From the NCBI GenBank assembly GCA_947446975.1, contig CANFHM010000026.1, positions 1 through 32,819 on the forward strand: 32,819 nucleotides of DNA. The letters are read 5' to 3'. Of the stretch, positions 1 to 8,103 are shown in pieces. The position numbers were made by a program, and so were the translations under genes. Positions within the stretch are counted from its first letter, which is position 1. Each line of letters begins with the position of its first letter. The notes under the pieces were generated by a model. The model did no database searches and was not told the DNA's origin. It saw only the letters and a list, made by a program, of their open reading frames with translations. The stretch comes from Microthrixaceae bacterium (GTDB lineage: Bacteria; Actinomycetota; Acidimicrobiia; Acidimicrobiales; Acidimicrobilacustridaceae).

Positions 1-39
1 GAGATGTTCCGGGATCTGGCCCTGCACCAGCAGGACTGA
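1..39 (+). CDS. 3' end of an unidentified gene
   Basis: The first 39 bases read as an open frame (EMFRDLALHQQD) ending in TGA at 37-39. Only the last 12 residues lie in the window, too few to assign a family. It points the same way as the serine hydrolase gene that starts 96 bases later, so the two could be co-transcribed. It might also be a chance open frame. Confidence 0.35.
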   Translation, partial: EMFRDLALHQQD

Positions 40-135
40 CCCAGGAGCGATGCACGACCCGCATCGCCGGTTCTCCGAGCAGCACGGCGGCGTCTCGGCC
101 ATCATGTCGGCACCGATCGACAGGAGTGACAGGCG

Positions 136-1260
136 ATGACGACAGCGGGGTTCACCACCGAACAGTTCACCGGGGTGCGCGAGGTGCTCGAGGCGCAGCT
201 CGCGAGCGGCGCCGACATCGGCGCCTCGGTGAGCGTGCATCATCGCGGCGAGGTCGTCGTCGACATCTGGGGCGGTCACGTCGACCGGGATCGAACCACG
301 CCCTGGGAGTCCGACACCATCACCAACGTGTGGTCGACCACCAAGACCATGACCTTCCTCGTGGCGCTGATGCTGGCCGATCGCGGCGAGCTCGACCTCC
401 ATGCACCGGTGGCCACCTACTGGCCGGAGTTCGCCGCCAACGGCAAGGCCGACATCGAGGTCCGTCACATCATGAGCCACACCGCCGGCCTCTCGGGGTT
501 CGGCGAACGCATCGACGCCGAGGACCTCGCCGACTGGGAGAAGTGCGTCGGCATCCTCGGGGCCCAGGCTCCATGGTGGGAACCCGGCACCATGCCCGGC
601 TACCACGCCGTGACCCAGGGCTATCTCATCGGTGAGATCGTCCGACGCATCACCGGCGTGTCCATCGGGACCTTCTTCCGGACCGAGGTCGCCGAACCCC
701 TCGGCGCCGACTTCCACATCGGCCTGCCCGAGAGCGAGGAGCCGCGGGTCAGCGTGGTCATCCCGCCACCGGCGGCTGACTTCGGCGAGATCGACACCGA
801 GTCACTCGCGTTCCGCACCTATGCGTCCTCGCGCATCGACGCCCGGGCGCCGCGCGAGCGCTGGTGGCGGGCCGCCGAGATCCCCGCCGCCAACGGACAT
901 GGCAACGCCCGATCCGTGGCACTGGTGCAGTCGATCATCGCCAACCGGGGCGAGACCGGCGGCATCAGGTTCCTCTCCCCCGCCGGCGTCGAGCGCATCT
1001 TCGAATCGCAGATCAACGCCTACGACCCGGTGCTGGCGAGGGTCTCGCACATGGGGATGGGCTACGGACTCTCGAACGACTCCATGCCCATCGGCCCGCA
1101 CGCCTGCTACTGGGGTGGCTACGGCGGCTCGGTCATCATCATGGACCTCGACGCCCAGCTCACCGTGGCCTACATGATGAACAAGATGGAACTGGGCCTG
1201 TCGGGCGACCTCCGCGGCGCCACCATCGCCATGACCGCCGCCCTGGCCGCCGCCGGCTGA
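136..1260 (+). CDS. Serine hydrolase, beta-lactamase/esterase (class C, family VIII-like)
   Basis: A 374-residue protein of the penicillin-binding-protein-like serine hydrolase superfamily (EstB-type esterases, class C beta-lactamase fold). The SxxK nucleophile motif is S67-T-T-K70, in the context NVWSTTKTM. Y156 in GYHAVTQGYL fits the second catalytic (YxN-like) motif, and a CYWGGYGGS segment near residue 320 sits where these esterases carry the third, glycine-rich motif. No signal peptide is evident, so the protein is probably cytoplasmic and more likely an esterase or lactone hydrolase than an exported drug-resistance enzyme. The ATG at 136 is preceded by an AGGAG element. Substrate unknown. 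Confidence 0.88.
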   Translation: MTTAGFTTEQFTGVREVLEAQLASGADIGASVSVHHRGEVVVDIWGGHVDRDRTTPWESDTITNVWSTTKTMTFLVALMLADRGELDLHAPVATYWPEFAANGKADIEVRHIMSHTAGLSGFGERIDAEDLADWEKCVGILGAQAPWWEPGTMPGYHAVTQGYLIGEIVRRITGVSIGTFFRTEVAEPLGADFHIGLPESEEPRVSVVIPPPAADFGEIDTESLAFRTYASSRIDARAPRERWWRAAEIPAANGHGNARSVALVQSIIANRGETGGIRFLSPAGVERIFESQINAYDPVLARVSHMGMGYGLSNDSMPIGPHACYWGGYGGSVIIMDLDAQLTVAYMMNKMELGLSGDLRGATIAMTAALAAAG

Positions 1261-1321
1261 CCCACGACGGCGCCGAGCAGGACGATCCCGCGGCCTCGAT
1301 CGGGCGCGAGGATCGACGGCG

Positions 1322-2272
1322 TCAGTCGCTCGACGCAGCAGTCGCGTCGCGGGCCGCGAGTTCGGCGGCGATCCGTCGCTCGGCCAGTGCCGCGTACTCG
1401 GGATCGAGTTCGACCCCGACGTAGTGCCGGCCGGTGCGCAGCGCGGCGATCGCCGTCTGCCCGGCACCCATGAACGGGTCGAGCACGGTGTCGCCGACAT
1501 AGGTGAACAGCTCGATGGCCCGCCGGGGGAGCTCCACCGGATAGGGCGCCGGGTGACCGACCCGCTTGGCCGACTCGGGCGCGATGCGCCAGGTGTCGAG
1601 GGTCCAGGCCATGAAGTCCTCGGGGGCGATCGTGTTCTCGAAGGGCAGACCCTGCTTCTGGCGCTGCGCCCGTGTGAGCGCCCGGTCGAAGCGACCCTTG
1701 CTGGCCACGACGATCCGCTCGGTGAGATCTCGGAACACCGGATTGGCCGCCGAGGCATAGGAACCCCAGGCGCAGTTGCCCGAGGCACCCTCGGCCTTGA
1801 TCCACACGATCTCGCCCCGCAGCAGGAAGCCGAGATCATCCTGGAGCAACGAGGTGACGTCCCCGGCCAGCGACCGGTAGGGCTTGCGGCCGAGGTTGGC
1901 CACGTTGATGGCGATCCGACCGCCGGGTTCGAGCACGCGCCAGCATTCGGCGAACACGTCGTGGAGCATCTGCAGGTAGTCGAGGTACGAGGCCGGCACC
2001 GCCCCCTGACCGAGCTCGGTCTCATAGGCCTTGCCGGCGAAGTACGGCGGCGAGGTGACCACGAGGGCGACCGAGTTCTCGGGGATGACGGAGAGATCCC
2101 GGGAATCGCCGACGAGGATCGTGTCCTTCACCGGGCAGTCGACCACGGTCGAGTCGGTGAGGAGCGTCGGGGCGGGGAACCGTTCGTAGAACGCCGAGGC
2201 ATCGTGGCTCTCGCGTCGGGACACCCCGAAGGTCGACGTGGAGGTCGCACCGCGCGGGCGTCGTTCGGTCAC
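1322..2272 (-). CDS. Site-specific DNA methyltransferase (N4-cytosine/N6-adenine type), orphan
   Basis: A 316-residue SAM-dependent DNA methyltransferase. Catalytic motif IV is TSPPY (residues 73-77), and the SAM-binding region DPFMGAG (about 265-271) follows near the C terminus. Motif IV before motif I is the beta-class order. TSPPY is common in N4-cytosine enzymes but does not by itself exclude N6-adenine. The frame stays open upstream, but the GTG at 2272 fits best because the protein-like sequence begins there and a -10-like hexamer lies 8 nt upstream. No restriction endonuclease or specificity subunit is nearby, so it is an orphan here. Target site cannot be read from the sequence. Confidence 0.85.
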   Translation of the reverse strand: MTERRPRGATSTSTFGVSRRESHDASAFYERFPAPTLLTDSTVVDCPVKDTILVGDSRDLSVIPENSVALVVTSPPYFAGKAYETELGQGAVPASYLDYLQMLHDVFAECWRVLEPGGRIAINVANLGRKPYRSLAGDVTSLLQDDLGFLLRGEIVWIKAEGASGNCAWGSYASAANPVFRDLTERIVVASKGRFDRALTRAQRQKQGLPFENTIAPEDFMAWTLDTWRIAPESAKRVGHPAPYPVELPRRAIELFTYVGDTVLDPFMGAGQTAIAALRTGRHYVGVELDPEYAALAERRIAAELAARDATAASSD

Positions 2273-2280
2273 GATCCGAA

Positions 2281-2286
2281 ACCCTA
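2281..2286 (-). promoter_or_regulatory. -10-like TAGGGT hexamer for the methyltransferase
   Basis: On the minus strand TAGGGT lies 8 nt before the GTG start at 2272. That spacing would put transcription initiation at or within a base or two of the start codon, giving a leaderless mRNA. No Shine-Dalgarno sequence is present. Confidence 0.45.
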
Positions 2287-2387
2287 CCGGTCGCCCCCGA
2301 ACCGGGCGGGCCGATGGCCCATGGGTGACATGATCTGCACCGAGCGCCGAGACGTCCGATGCGACGTCCCAACAGCATGGGGGAACG

Positions 2388-3107
2388 ATGGCAGTCGCCG
2401 TGATCACCGGAGCCGGACAGGGACTGGGTCGGGCCGATGCCCTGCGTCTCGCGAGCGACGGGTTCGAGGTCATATGCCTCGATCTGGACCCGGACGCCGC
2501 CCGGGAGACCGCCGAGCTCTGCGGCGGCACCGCCTTCGGATGCGATGTCACCGACCGCGCCGCCGTGATGGCCGTGGCCGGACGGATCCCGTCCTGCTCG
2601 GCCCTCATCAACAACGCCGGCATCTGGAACTTCCCGTCCATCCTCGAGGTCGACGAGCAGCAGCTGCAGTCGGTGATCGAGGTGAACATCAAGGGCATCG
2701 TGTGGTGCTGTCAGGCGTTCGTGCCGAAGATGCGCGCCGGGGGTGGCGGCAGCATCGTCAACATGTCCTCCGGTGCCGCATGGACGAACTCGCCGAACAT
2801 CGGCATCTATCCCGCCACCAAGGCCGCGGTGGAATCGCTCACCCGGACCCTCGCCCTCGAGCTCGGTGCCGACAACATCCGGACGAACGCCATCGGGCCG
2901 GGGCTGATCGTGAGTGATGGCACCGCCGCCAACTTCCAGGGCGACCGCGCCGCCGAACGGGCCAAGGGCGTGCCGATGGGCCGCGTCGGGTCACCCGCCG
3001 ACATCGCAGACGTGGTGTCGTTCCTGTGCAGCGACGATGCCCGCTACGTGAACGGTCAGGTCATCTATGTCGACGGGGGCATCACCGCCGGCACGATGGC
3101 CCGCTGA
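2388..3107 (+). CDS. Short-chain dehydrogenase/reductase (SDR family)
   Basis: A 239-residue classical SDR, an NAD(P)-dependent oxidoreductase. The dinucleotide motif TGAGQGLG is at residues 7-14, NNAG at 75-78, catalytic S128, and the active-site YxxxK is Y141-P-A-T-K145. An acidic run (LDLDPD, about 31-36) after the second beta strand favours NAD over NADP. The C-terminal YVNGQVIYVDGG is typical of FabG-like members. The ATG at 2388 follows a GGGGG element. It is followed 18 bases later by a MaoC-like dehydratase and then an epoxide-hydrolase-like gene, suggesting catabolism of a lipid-like or hydrophobic substrate (inference). Confidence 0.92.
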   Translation: MAVAVITGAGQGLGRADALRLASDGFEVICLDLDPDAARETAELCGGTAFGCDVTDRAAVMAVAGRIPSCSALINNAGIWNFPSILEVDEQQLQSVIEVNIKGIVWCCQAFVPKMRAGGGGSIVNMSSGAAWTNSPNIGIYPATKAAVESLTRTLALELGADNIRTNAIGPGLIVSDGTAANFQGDRAAERAKGVPMGRVGSPADIADVVSFLCSDDARYVNGQVIYVDGGITAGTMAR

Positions 3108-3116
3108 TGGCCCGAT
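3095..3116 (+). repeat. 11-bp tandem duplication across the SDR stop codon
   Basis: Two adjacent copies of GATGGCCCGNT (3095-3105 and 3106-3116) differ at one base. The TGA stop of the dehydrogenase falls at the junction, so the second copy makes up most of the 18-base spacer before the next gene. Confidence 0.7.
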
Positions 3117-3125
3117 GATCCTTCG

Positions 3126-3911
3126 ATGAGCAGCGGGGGCGGTCTCAGGGACGGTCGCGGGGGCGGCGGCACCGGCATCGCGCTGCATGACTCGCTCAAG
3201 GAGCGGTTCGGCTTCGATCGCGGCATCGTGCGCTCGTACCGGCTCACCCATGGCGAGGCCGCCGGCCGATCGCGTCGGCCCGACGACCTCGTCGAGGAAT
3301 CACTCGTGGAGCTCGGCGAGGAGATCACCACCACGGTGGGGACCGGCCGCGACTGGGTGATCGACGTCGAACGGCGCACCGGCGACGGCGCCCTCATCTG
3401 CGTGGAGCGATGGTCGATGTTCGGCTATCCGAGCGGCTCACCGCGCGCCGGGCGACAGCCGGTGCCATCACCGACCGCCCCGGACGGACGCGCCACCCAT
3501 CCCGAGGATGACGCAGTCCGGGATCAGGTGCCGGAGGAGGTGGTCGGAGCGTTCCTCGTCAGCGCCGCATTCGTGCGATCGAGCGCCACCGCCAACGGGG
3601 TCGAGGTGGCCGTGCATCACGACACCGACGCCGCCCGCGCCGCCGGCGCCCGCGACATCTTCCTCGACACCGCCACCCAGGTGCGGCTGTTCTCGGATCG
3701 GGCCAGAGAGGTGTTCGGGACCGAGCGGGCGATCGCGTCGGTGGAACTTCGCATGCGGGCACCGATCTGCGCCGGCGACACCGTCGGCTTCATCACCGAC
3801 CGCTCGCCGGAGGATCCCGCCGACGGCTCCCACCCGCCGCATGAGCTCCGGCTCCGCGCCCTCGTCGACGGCACCACCGTGAGCACCGCTGTCGTAGCGT
3901 TCGTCCCATGA
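3126..3911 (+). CDS. MaoC-like double-hotdog acyl dehydratase
   Basis: A 261-residue protein that looks like two hotdog-fold domains. The N-terminal half (about 1-105) has the ERWSMFGY segment often seen at the end of the FAS1-like/MaoC N-terminal hydratase domain. The C-terminal half (about 135-261) contains DTATQVRLFSDRAREVFG and ELRMRAPICAGDTV, resembling the MaoC core. I do not see a clean catalytic D-x4-H hydratase motif, so it could be a thioesterase-like or inactive relative. Co-oriented with the SDR before it and overlapping the epoxide-hydrolase-like gene by 4 bp (ATGA). Family is moderately certain; substrate is unknown. Confidence 0.65.
   Translation: MSSGGGLRDGRGGGGTGIALHDSLKERFGFDRGIVRSYRLTHGEAAGRSRRPDDLVEESLVELGEEITTTVGTGRDWVIDVERRTGDGALICVERWSMFGYPSGSPRAGRQPVPSPTAPDGRATHPEDDAVRDQVPEEVVGAFLVSAAFVRSSATANGVEVAVHHDTDAARAAGARDIFLDTATQVRLFSDRAREVFGTERAIASVELRMRAPICAGDTVGFITDRSPEDPADGSHPPHELRLRALVDGTTVSTAVVAFVP
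3895..3900 (+). promoter_or_regulatory. -10-like TAGCGT hexamer for the epoxide-hydrolase-like gene
   Basis: TAGCGT sits 7 nt before the ATG at 3908, inside the 3' end of the preceding gene. This spacing would yield a leaderless transcript in addition to any read-through. There is no Shine-Dalgarno sequence. Confidence 0.45.
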
Positions 3912-5068
3912 CCCCGCAGCCGTTCACCATCGCCGTCCCCGACGAGGTCCTCGACGACCTCCGCCGTCGTCTCGACCATGCCCGCTGGCCCGATCAGGCA
4001 CCCGGCGATCCCTGGTCGCTCGGCATCCCGGTCACCGAGGTGCGGGCCGTGGTCGATCACTGGCGTACCACCTACGACTGGCGGGTCCGGGAGGCGGCGA
4101 TGAACCGGTGGCCGCATTTCATCACGCAGGCCGCCGGCGAACAGGTGCACTTCATCCACGTGCGCTCCGCCGAACCCGACGCCACCCCGATGGTGCTCAC
4201 CCACGGCTGGCCCGGTTCGTTCGTGGAGTTCCTCGACGTCATCGGGCCGCTCACCGATCCGGTGGCCCACGGTGGCGACGCCGCTGATGCCTTCCATGTC
4301 GTGGTGCCCTCGATGCCCGGCTACGGGTTCTCCGGCCCGACGGTGCAGCCGGGGTTCGACGTGAACCGGGTGGCCGACGCCATCGCCGAGGTCATGGAAC
4401 AGCTGGGCTACGACCGCTACATCGCCCAGGGCGGCGACTGGGGTGCCATCGTCACCCGGCGCCTGGGTGAGGCCTTCGCCGACCGCCTCCTCGGCATCCA
4501 CGTCAACATGCTCTTCGCCTTCCCCGGGCCCGACGATCCCGATCCCATGGCCGGGGTGACCGACGCCGACAGCGCCCGCCTCGCCACCGCCGGGGCCCGC
4601 ATCGCTGACGGCACCGGCTACATGGCGATCCAGAGCACCCGTCCGCAGACCCTCGCCTACGGACTCACCGATTCACCCACCGGCCTGGCCGCCTGGATCC
4701 TCGAGAAGTTCCAGGCCTGGAGCGATCTCGACGACGACAGCGCCATCGCCACCTTCGGCATCGATCGTCTCATCGACAACCTGATGGTGTACTGGGTCAC
4801 CAACACGGTGGGATCAGCCGCCCGCCTCTACGCCGAATCGGCCCGGGCCGGCACCGGCGCCGCGCAGGCATGGGCCGGCACCGTCACCGCACCCACCGGC
4901 CACACCGTGTACCCCTACGAACTGCTGCAGACCCCGAGGGCCTGGGGCGAGAAGCGGTACAACCTCGTGTACTGGGCCGAGGAGGCTCGCGGCGGCCACT
5001 TCGCCGCCTTCGAGCGACCCGAGGCGTTCGTGGCCGATGTGCGGGCCTTCGCCCGGGTGGTGCGCTGA
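3908..5068 (+). CDS. Epoxide hydrolase family protein (alpha/beta hydrolase)
   Basis: A 386-residue alpha/beta hydrolase with the epoxide-hydrolase N-terminal (EHN) region at about 1-110, including the typical opening PDEVLDDLRRRLDHARWPD. The oxyanion motif HGWPGS is at 99-104, the nucleophile elbow GGDWGA carries D177, and the catalytic histidine is H364 in GGHFAAFERPE. Length matches microsomal-type bacterial epoxide hydrolases (about 380-400). An aspartate nucleophile is expected for hydrolysis of epoxides to diols. It overlaps the upstream dehydratase by 4 bp, and its end lies 4 bp from the convergent FKBP gene. The natural substrate is unknown. Confidence 0.93.
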   Translation: MTPQPFTIAVPDEVLDDLRRRLDHARWPDQAPGDPWSLGIPVTEVRAVVDHWRTTYDWRVREAAMNRWPHFITQAAGEQVHFIHVRSAEPDATPMVLTHGWPGSFVEFLDVIGPLTDPVAHGGDAADAFHVVVPSMPGYGFSGPTVQPGFDVNRVADAIAEVMEQLGYDRYIAQGGDWGAIVTRRLGEAFADRLLGIHVNMLFAFPGPDDPDPMAGVTDADSARLATAGARIADGTGYMAIQSTRPQTLAYGLTDSPTGLAAWILEKFQAWSDLDDDSAIATFGIDRLIDNLMVYWVTNTVGSAARLYAESARAGTGAAQAWAGTVTAPTGHTVYPYELLQTPRAWGEKRYNLVYWAEEARGGHFAAFERPEAFVADVRAFARVVR

Positions 5069-5072
5069 GGGA

Positions 5073-5447
5073 TCAGCGAACGTCGAGGAGATCGACGACG
5101 AAGACGAGGGTCTCGCCGCCCTTGATGACGCCACCGGCGCCCGCAGCCCCGTAGCCGAGATGCGGCGGGATGGTGATGCTGCGGCGACCGCCGACACGCA
5201 TCCCGGCCACACCCTGATCCCAGCCGCTGATGACCTGACCGGCGCCCAGACGGAACGAGAAGGTGTCGTTGCGATCCCATGAGGCGTCGAACTGCTGACC
5301 GTTGCTCCATGCCACGCCGACGTAGTGCACCGTGACATTCGTGCCGGCCACGGCTTCGGTGCCCTCACCGAGTTCGAGATCCTCGAGGACGAGTTCGGCC
5401 GGGGCGTCGCCGGCGGGGATGGTGATGGAGGGTTTGGTGTCAGCCAT
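5073..5447 (-). CDS. FKBP-type peptidyl-prolyl cis-trans isomerase
   Basis: A 124-residue single-domain FKBP. Characteristic segments are VTVHYVGVAWSNGQQFDASW, VISGWDQGVAGMRVGGRR and LGYGAAGAGGVI, which line the FK506-binding pocket (Tyr, Phe, Asp, Trp and the second Tyr retained). There is no signal peptide, so it should be a cytoplasmic folding catalyst. Its ATG lies 9 bp after the prmA stop on the same strand, allowing co-transcription, but it also has its own -10-like hexamer. Confidence 0.95.
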   Translation of the reverse strand: MADTKPSITIPAGDAPAELVLEDLELGEGTEAVAGTNVTVHYVGVAWSNGQQFDASWDRNDTFSFRLGAGQVISGWDQGVAGMRVGGRRSITIPPHLGYGAAGAGGVIKGGETLVFVVDLLDVR

Positions 5448-5453
5448 GGCGAG

Positions 5454-5459
5454 AACCTA
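5454..5459 (-). promoter_or_regulatory. -10-like TAGGTT hexamer for the FKBP gene
   Basis: On the minus strand TAGGTT lies 6 nt before the FKBP ATG; its TAG is also the prmA stop codon. The spacing predicts a leaderless mRNA. Confidence 0.45.
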
Positions 5460-6320
5460 GTTGGCCCGACGCAGCACCAGCGCACGCCAATCTCCGTCGG
5501 CCGCCGTGCTGGTGAGCACCGGGCCATGTGTGGCGAACGCCTCGAGCAGCTCGGGGACCTGCTCATCGAGGACACCGCTGATGACGAGCGCCCCGGCCGG
5601 AGCCAGCGCAGCGACGAGCGGCTCGACCATGCCATGCAGCACGGCGGCGGGGATGTTGGCCACCACCACCTCGAAGGTGCGACCGGCCAGGAGCTCGATC
5701 GATCCCTCGAGGAACTCGACCTGATCGGTGACACCGCACGCGGCGGCGTTGGCGAGGCTGACCCCGACGGCCTCGGGATGGAGGTCGACACCCACGGCCC
5801 GGGCGGCGCCCAGACGCACGGCGGCGATGGCGAGCACACCGCTGCCGCAGCCGATGTCGGCCACGGAGTCACCGACGGAGACGAGGAGTTCGAGTTCGGC
5901 CAGACACATCCGGGTGGTGGGATGCGACCCGCTGCCGAAGGTGCGCCCCGGATCGATCGGGAGGACGAGATCGTCGTCACGACACCATTCGGGCGTGTCG
6001 AGCCAGGTCGGGGCGATCACGAGGCGACTGCCGGCCCGCCACGCCTGGGCGAACTCCCGCCAGGCATCGAGGCCCTCATCGGCGTCCACCGGTTCCACGG
6101 CGGCGACCCACCCCGGGTGCAGCGCCGACAGCACGGCGTCCACCGACCCGGCGAGGAGCCCGGCGCGCAGTTCGAGATCATCGTCATCGTCGGCCGCCCG
6201 TTCCTCGACACCTGCTGCACCGGCGTCCCACAGCACGCCGGAGGCCAGGTCGAGGTCCTCGGCCGGCACCGTGATCGAGAGGGTCACCCACTGCGACGAG
6301 GATCCGTCCCCGGAACGCAT
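5457..6320 (-). CDS. prmA: Ribosomal protein L11 methyltransferase
   Basis: A 287-residue class I SAM-dependent methyltransferase of the PrmA family, which trimethylates ribosomal protein L11. Seen: the PrmA segment TFGSGSHPTTRMCL, SAM motif I DIGCGSGVLAIAAVRLGA, and the post-I NIPAAVL motif that replaces the usual NPPY. The N-terminal substrate-recognition part (about 1-100) is present but divergent. The ATG at 6320 was chosen because the frame upstream loses protein-like character. The gene sits between DUF3039 and FKBP genes on one strand. Confidence 0.9.
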   Translation of the reverse strand: MRSGDGSSSQWVTLSITVPAEDLDLASGVLWDAGAAGVEERAADDDDDLELRAGLLAGSVDAVLSALHPGWVAAVEPVDADEGLDAWREFAQAWRAGSRLVIAPTWLDTPEWCRDDDLVLPIDPGRTFGSGSHPTTRMCLAELELLVSVGDSVADIGCGSGVLAIAAVRLGAARAVGVDLHPEAVGVSLANAAACGVTDQVEFLEGSIELLAGRTFEVVVANIPAAVLHGMVEPLVAALAPAGALVISGVLDEQVPELLEAFATHGPVLTSTAADGDWRALVLRRAN

Positions 6321-6346
6321 CGGGCCACCGGGGTCAGCCACAGGGT

Positions 6347-6574
6347 TCAGCCCCCGTAGGCGGCGGTGAGCGCCTCGCGGCAGGCCTCGCACACGGGGTA
6401 CTTGTTGGGATCGCGGGTGGGGATGAACCGCTCGCCGCACAGCGCCGTGATCTCCTCACCGAGGACGTAGCCGCGCATCTGATCGTCCTTGCGGATGATG
6501 TGGGCGACCTTGCCGTCCTCGAGATCGGGGTCGGAGGGTCGCGTCGACGGGCGTTCGATGACCTCGGTGCTCAC
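6347..6574 (-). CDS. DUF3039 family small protein
   Basis: A 75-residue protein matching what is known of DUF3039 (small actinobacterial proteins of unknown function). Three cysteines, C46 and the C62-x2-C65 pair in PVCEACREA, could bind a metal. The GTG at 6574 has a -10-like hexamer 6 nt upstream and is preferred; an in-frame ATG at 6602 would add nine residues. It ends 26 bp before prmA on the same strand. Function is not known. Confidence 0.8.
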   Translation of the reverse strand: MSTEVIERPSTRPSDPDLEDGKVAHIIRKDDQMRGYVLGEEITALCGERFIPTRDPNKYPVCEACREALTAAYGG

Positions 6575-6580
6575 AGGGTC

Positions 6581-6586
6581 AGGGTA
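6581..6586 (-). promoter_or_regulatory. -10-like TACCCT hexamer for the DUF3039 gene
   Basis: On the minus strand TACCCT lies 6 nt before the GTG start at 6574, consistent with a leaderless transcript. If used, it would argue against the upstream ATG at 6602. Confidence 0.4.
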
Positions 6587-6662
6587 ACCGTTGGCCGCCA
6601 TCGCACCCACCCGCCCACGGGGGATGGCCCGAACGACCCCGGGGTCTCGGGACGGCTGGATC

Positions 6663-7955
6663 TCAGAACCCGGTGACCGACCAGTGCCAGGGCTCGCTCG
6701 GGAGATTGCTGAACCCGAACCGACCGGCATTGGCCGCCAGCCAGATGAACCCGGGATTGCTGTGGGAATTGATGAACGACCCGTTGGCCTGGAAGTCGAT
6801 GGCGAGACCACGCTCATGCATCGAGGAGCCGGGTCGGGCGGTCGGCGGTCGACATGCATCGGCCGGCATGTACCAGATGGCGTAGTCGGAGGTCCCGCAG
6901 TTCTGGCGGCGCAACTGGATCTGCATGGCGTTGTCCCGATAGCCGTAGCCACCGAGGTTGATCCCGGCGGCCGAGGCGGCTGCCAGCAGCTGTCGGAGCT
7001 GCTCGCCGATGCTGGCGGCCACGGTGATGCCGCCCACGGTGACCAGCCCGGGCGCGGGCGTGATGGGCGGCGCGGTCACCGGTGGACCCCCGGTGCCGGA
7101 GCCACCCGACCCCGAACCACCCGACCCGCCACCGGAACCGGAGCCGCCGCTGCCGCCACCCGGTGGGGTCACCGGCACATTCGACACCGCGTCGATGAGC
7201 TTCGACTCCTCAGCGGTGATCTGGGCGGCGAAGGAGGCATCGAGTCGAGCCAGGTACTGGGCATCGGAGAGCCGCTCGTCGAGTCGGATCCGCACCTGCT
7301 CGGCGACACGCTGCTGGGCGGCCCGGGCCTCGGTGAGCGATCCGAGCGCGGCATCGGCGGCGGCCAGCTGGGCCTCTGCGGTGGCACGGGCCCTGCGAGC
7401 CCGGTCCAGCTGCTCCTCGAGGCGACGCTTGGTGGCCCGGAGCTGATCGATGAGATCCATGTCATTGCCCGACCGCAGATCCAGGAACGCCCGGCGATCG
7501 GCATCCTGCTGGGCCGAGGCCGCCTCGAACTGGCGGAAGAGCTGCTCATCGGGCGGGCTCACATAGGCCGCGACCGCGTAGTCGGTCATACGAGCTCGGA
7601 GCCGATCCAGCTGACGGCCGGTCTCGGCGGCGTCGGCCTCCGCCTTCTCGGCCTCCAGACGGCTCGCGTCAGCCTGTCGCCGGGCCTCCACCATGGCCGC
7701 CTGCTGCCCGCGCACGTTCTCGTCGAGCGCTGCCAGCGCCGCCACCACCGAGGCCGAACTTCCCTGGAGCACATCGACCTGCGCCGCCACCTGTGCCTGC
7801 TGGGCGCGCACCGCCGCCCGACGATCCCGGGCTGCGGTCAGATCGGCGCCCGCCGTCACCGAGGAACCGGCGAGGAGCGCGACGAGACCGACGACCAGAA
7901 CCCCGAGAAGGGTTCGGGCGGCAGCGCTGCGAGCTGATCGACGGTCGGGTTCCAT
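6663..7955 (-). CDS. Secreted coiled-coil M15 (VanY-type) peptidase
   Basis: A 430-residue exported protein. An N-terminal hydrophobic segment (about 15-35) serves as signal or anchor. Residues about 40-270 are Ala/Glu/Arg/Gln-rich heptad sequence, a long coiled coil like those of NlpC/P60- and PcsB-type cell-wall proteins. A Gly/Ser linker and a Pro/Thr stretch follow, then a C-terminal M15 D-Ala-D-Ala carboxypeptidase domain. Predicted zinc ligands are H380 and D387 in SMHERGLAIDF and H424 in SEPWHW, with E421 catalytic. A role in peptidoglycan trimming is inferred. A GAGGAG Shine-Dalgarno precedes the ATG at 7955. Confidence 0.9.
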   Translation of the reverse strand: MEPDRRSARSAAARTLLGVLVVGLVALLAGSSVTAGADLTAARDRRAAVRAQQAQVAAQVDVLQGSSASVVAALAALDENVRGQQAAMVEARRQADASRLEAEKAEADAAETGRQLDRLRARMTDYAVAAYVSPPDEQLFRQFEAASAQQDADRRAFLDLRSGNDMDLIDQLRATKRRLEEQLDRARRARATAEAQLAAADAALGSLTEARAAQQRVAEQVRIRLDERLSDAQYLARLDASFAAQITAEESKLIDAVSNVPVTPPGGGSGGSGSGGGSGGSGSGGSGTGGPPVTAPPITPAPGLVTVGGITVAASIGEQLRQLLAAASAAGINLGGYGYRDNAMQIQLRRQNCGTSDYAIWYMPADACRPPTARPGSSMHERGLAIDFQANGSFINSHSNPGFIWLAANAGRFGFSNLPSEPWHWSVTGF

Positions 7956-8089
7956 GGCTCCTCGGGGCGGTTCGCGCGAGTACGCGTACGTGAAGCGAAG
8001 GCCCGGCATCCGCCCGAGAACGACTGAGACCCTATCCGTTGATCCTCCCCGTGACCAGTGATCCCCCCTGCCGGCGCCGGTGCGGGCGG

Positions 8090-8095
8090 TACCGT
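8090..8095 (+). promoter_or_regulatory. -10-like TACCGT hexamer for the nitroreductase-like gene
   Basis: TACCGT ends 8 nt before the ATG at 8104 with no Shine-Dalgarno between, matching the leaderless pattern seen elsewhere in the window. Confidence 0.45.
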
Positions 8096-8103
8096 CGGGG
8101 ATC

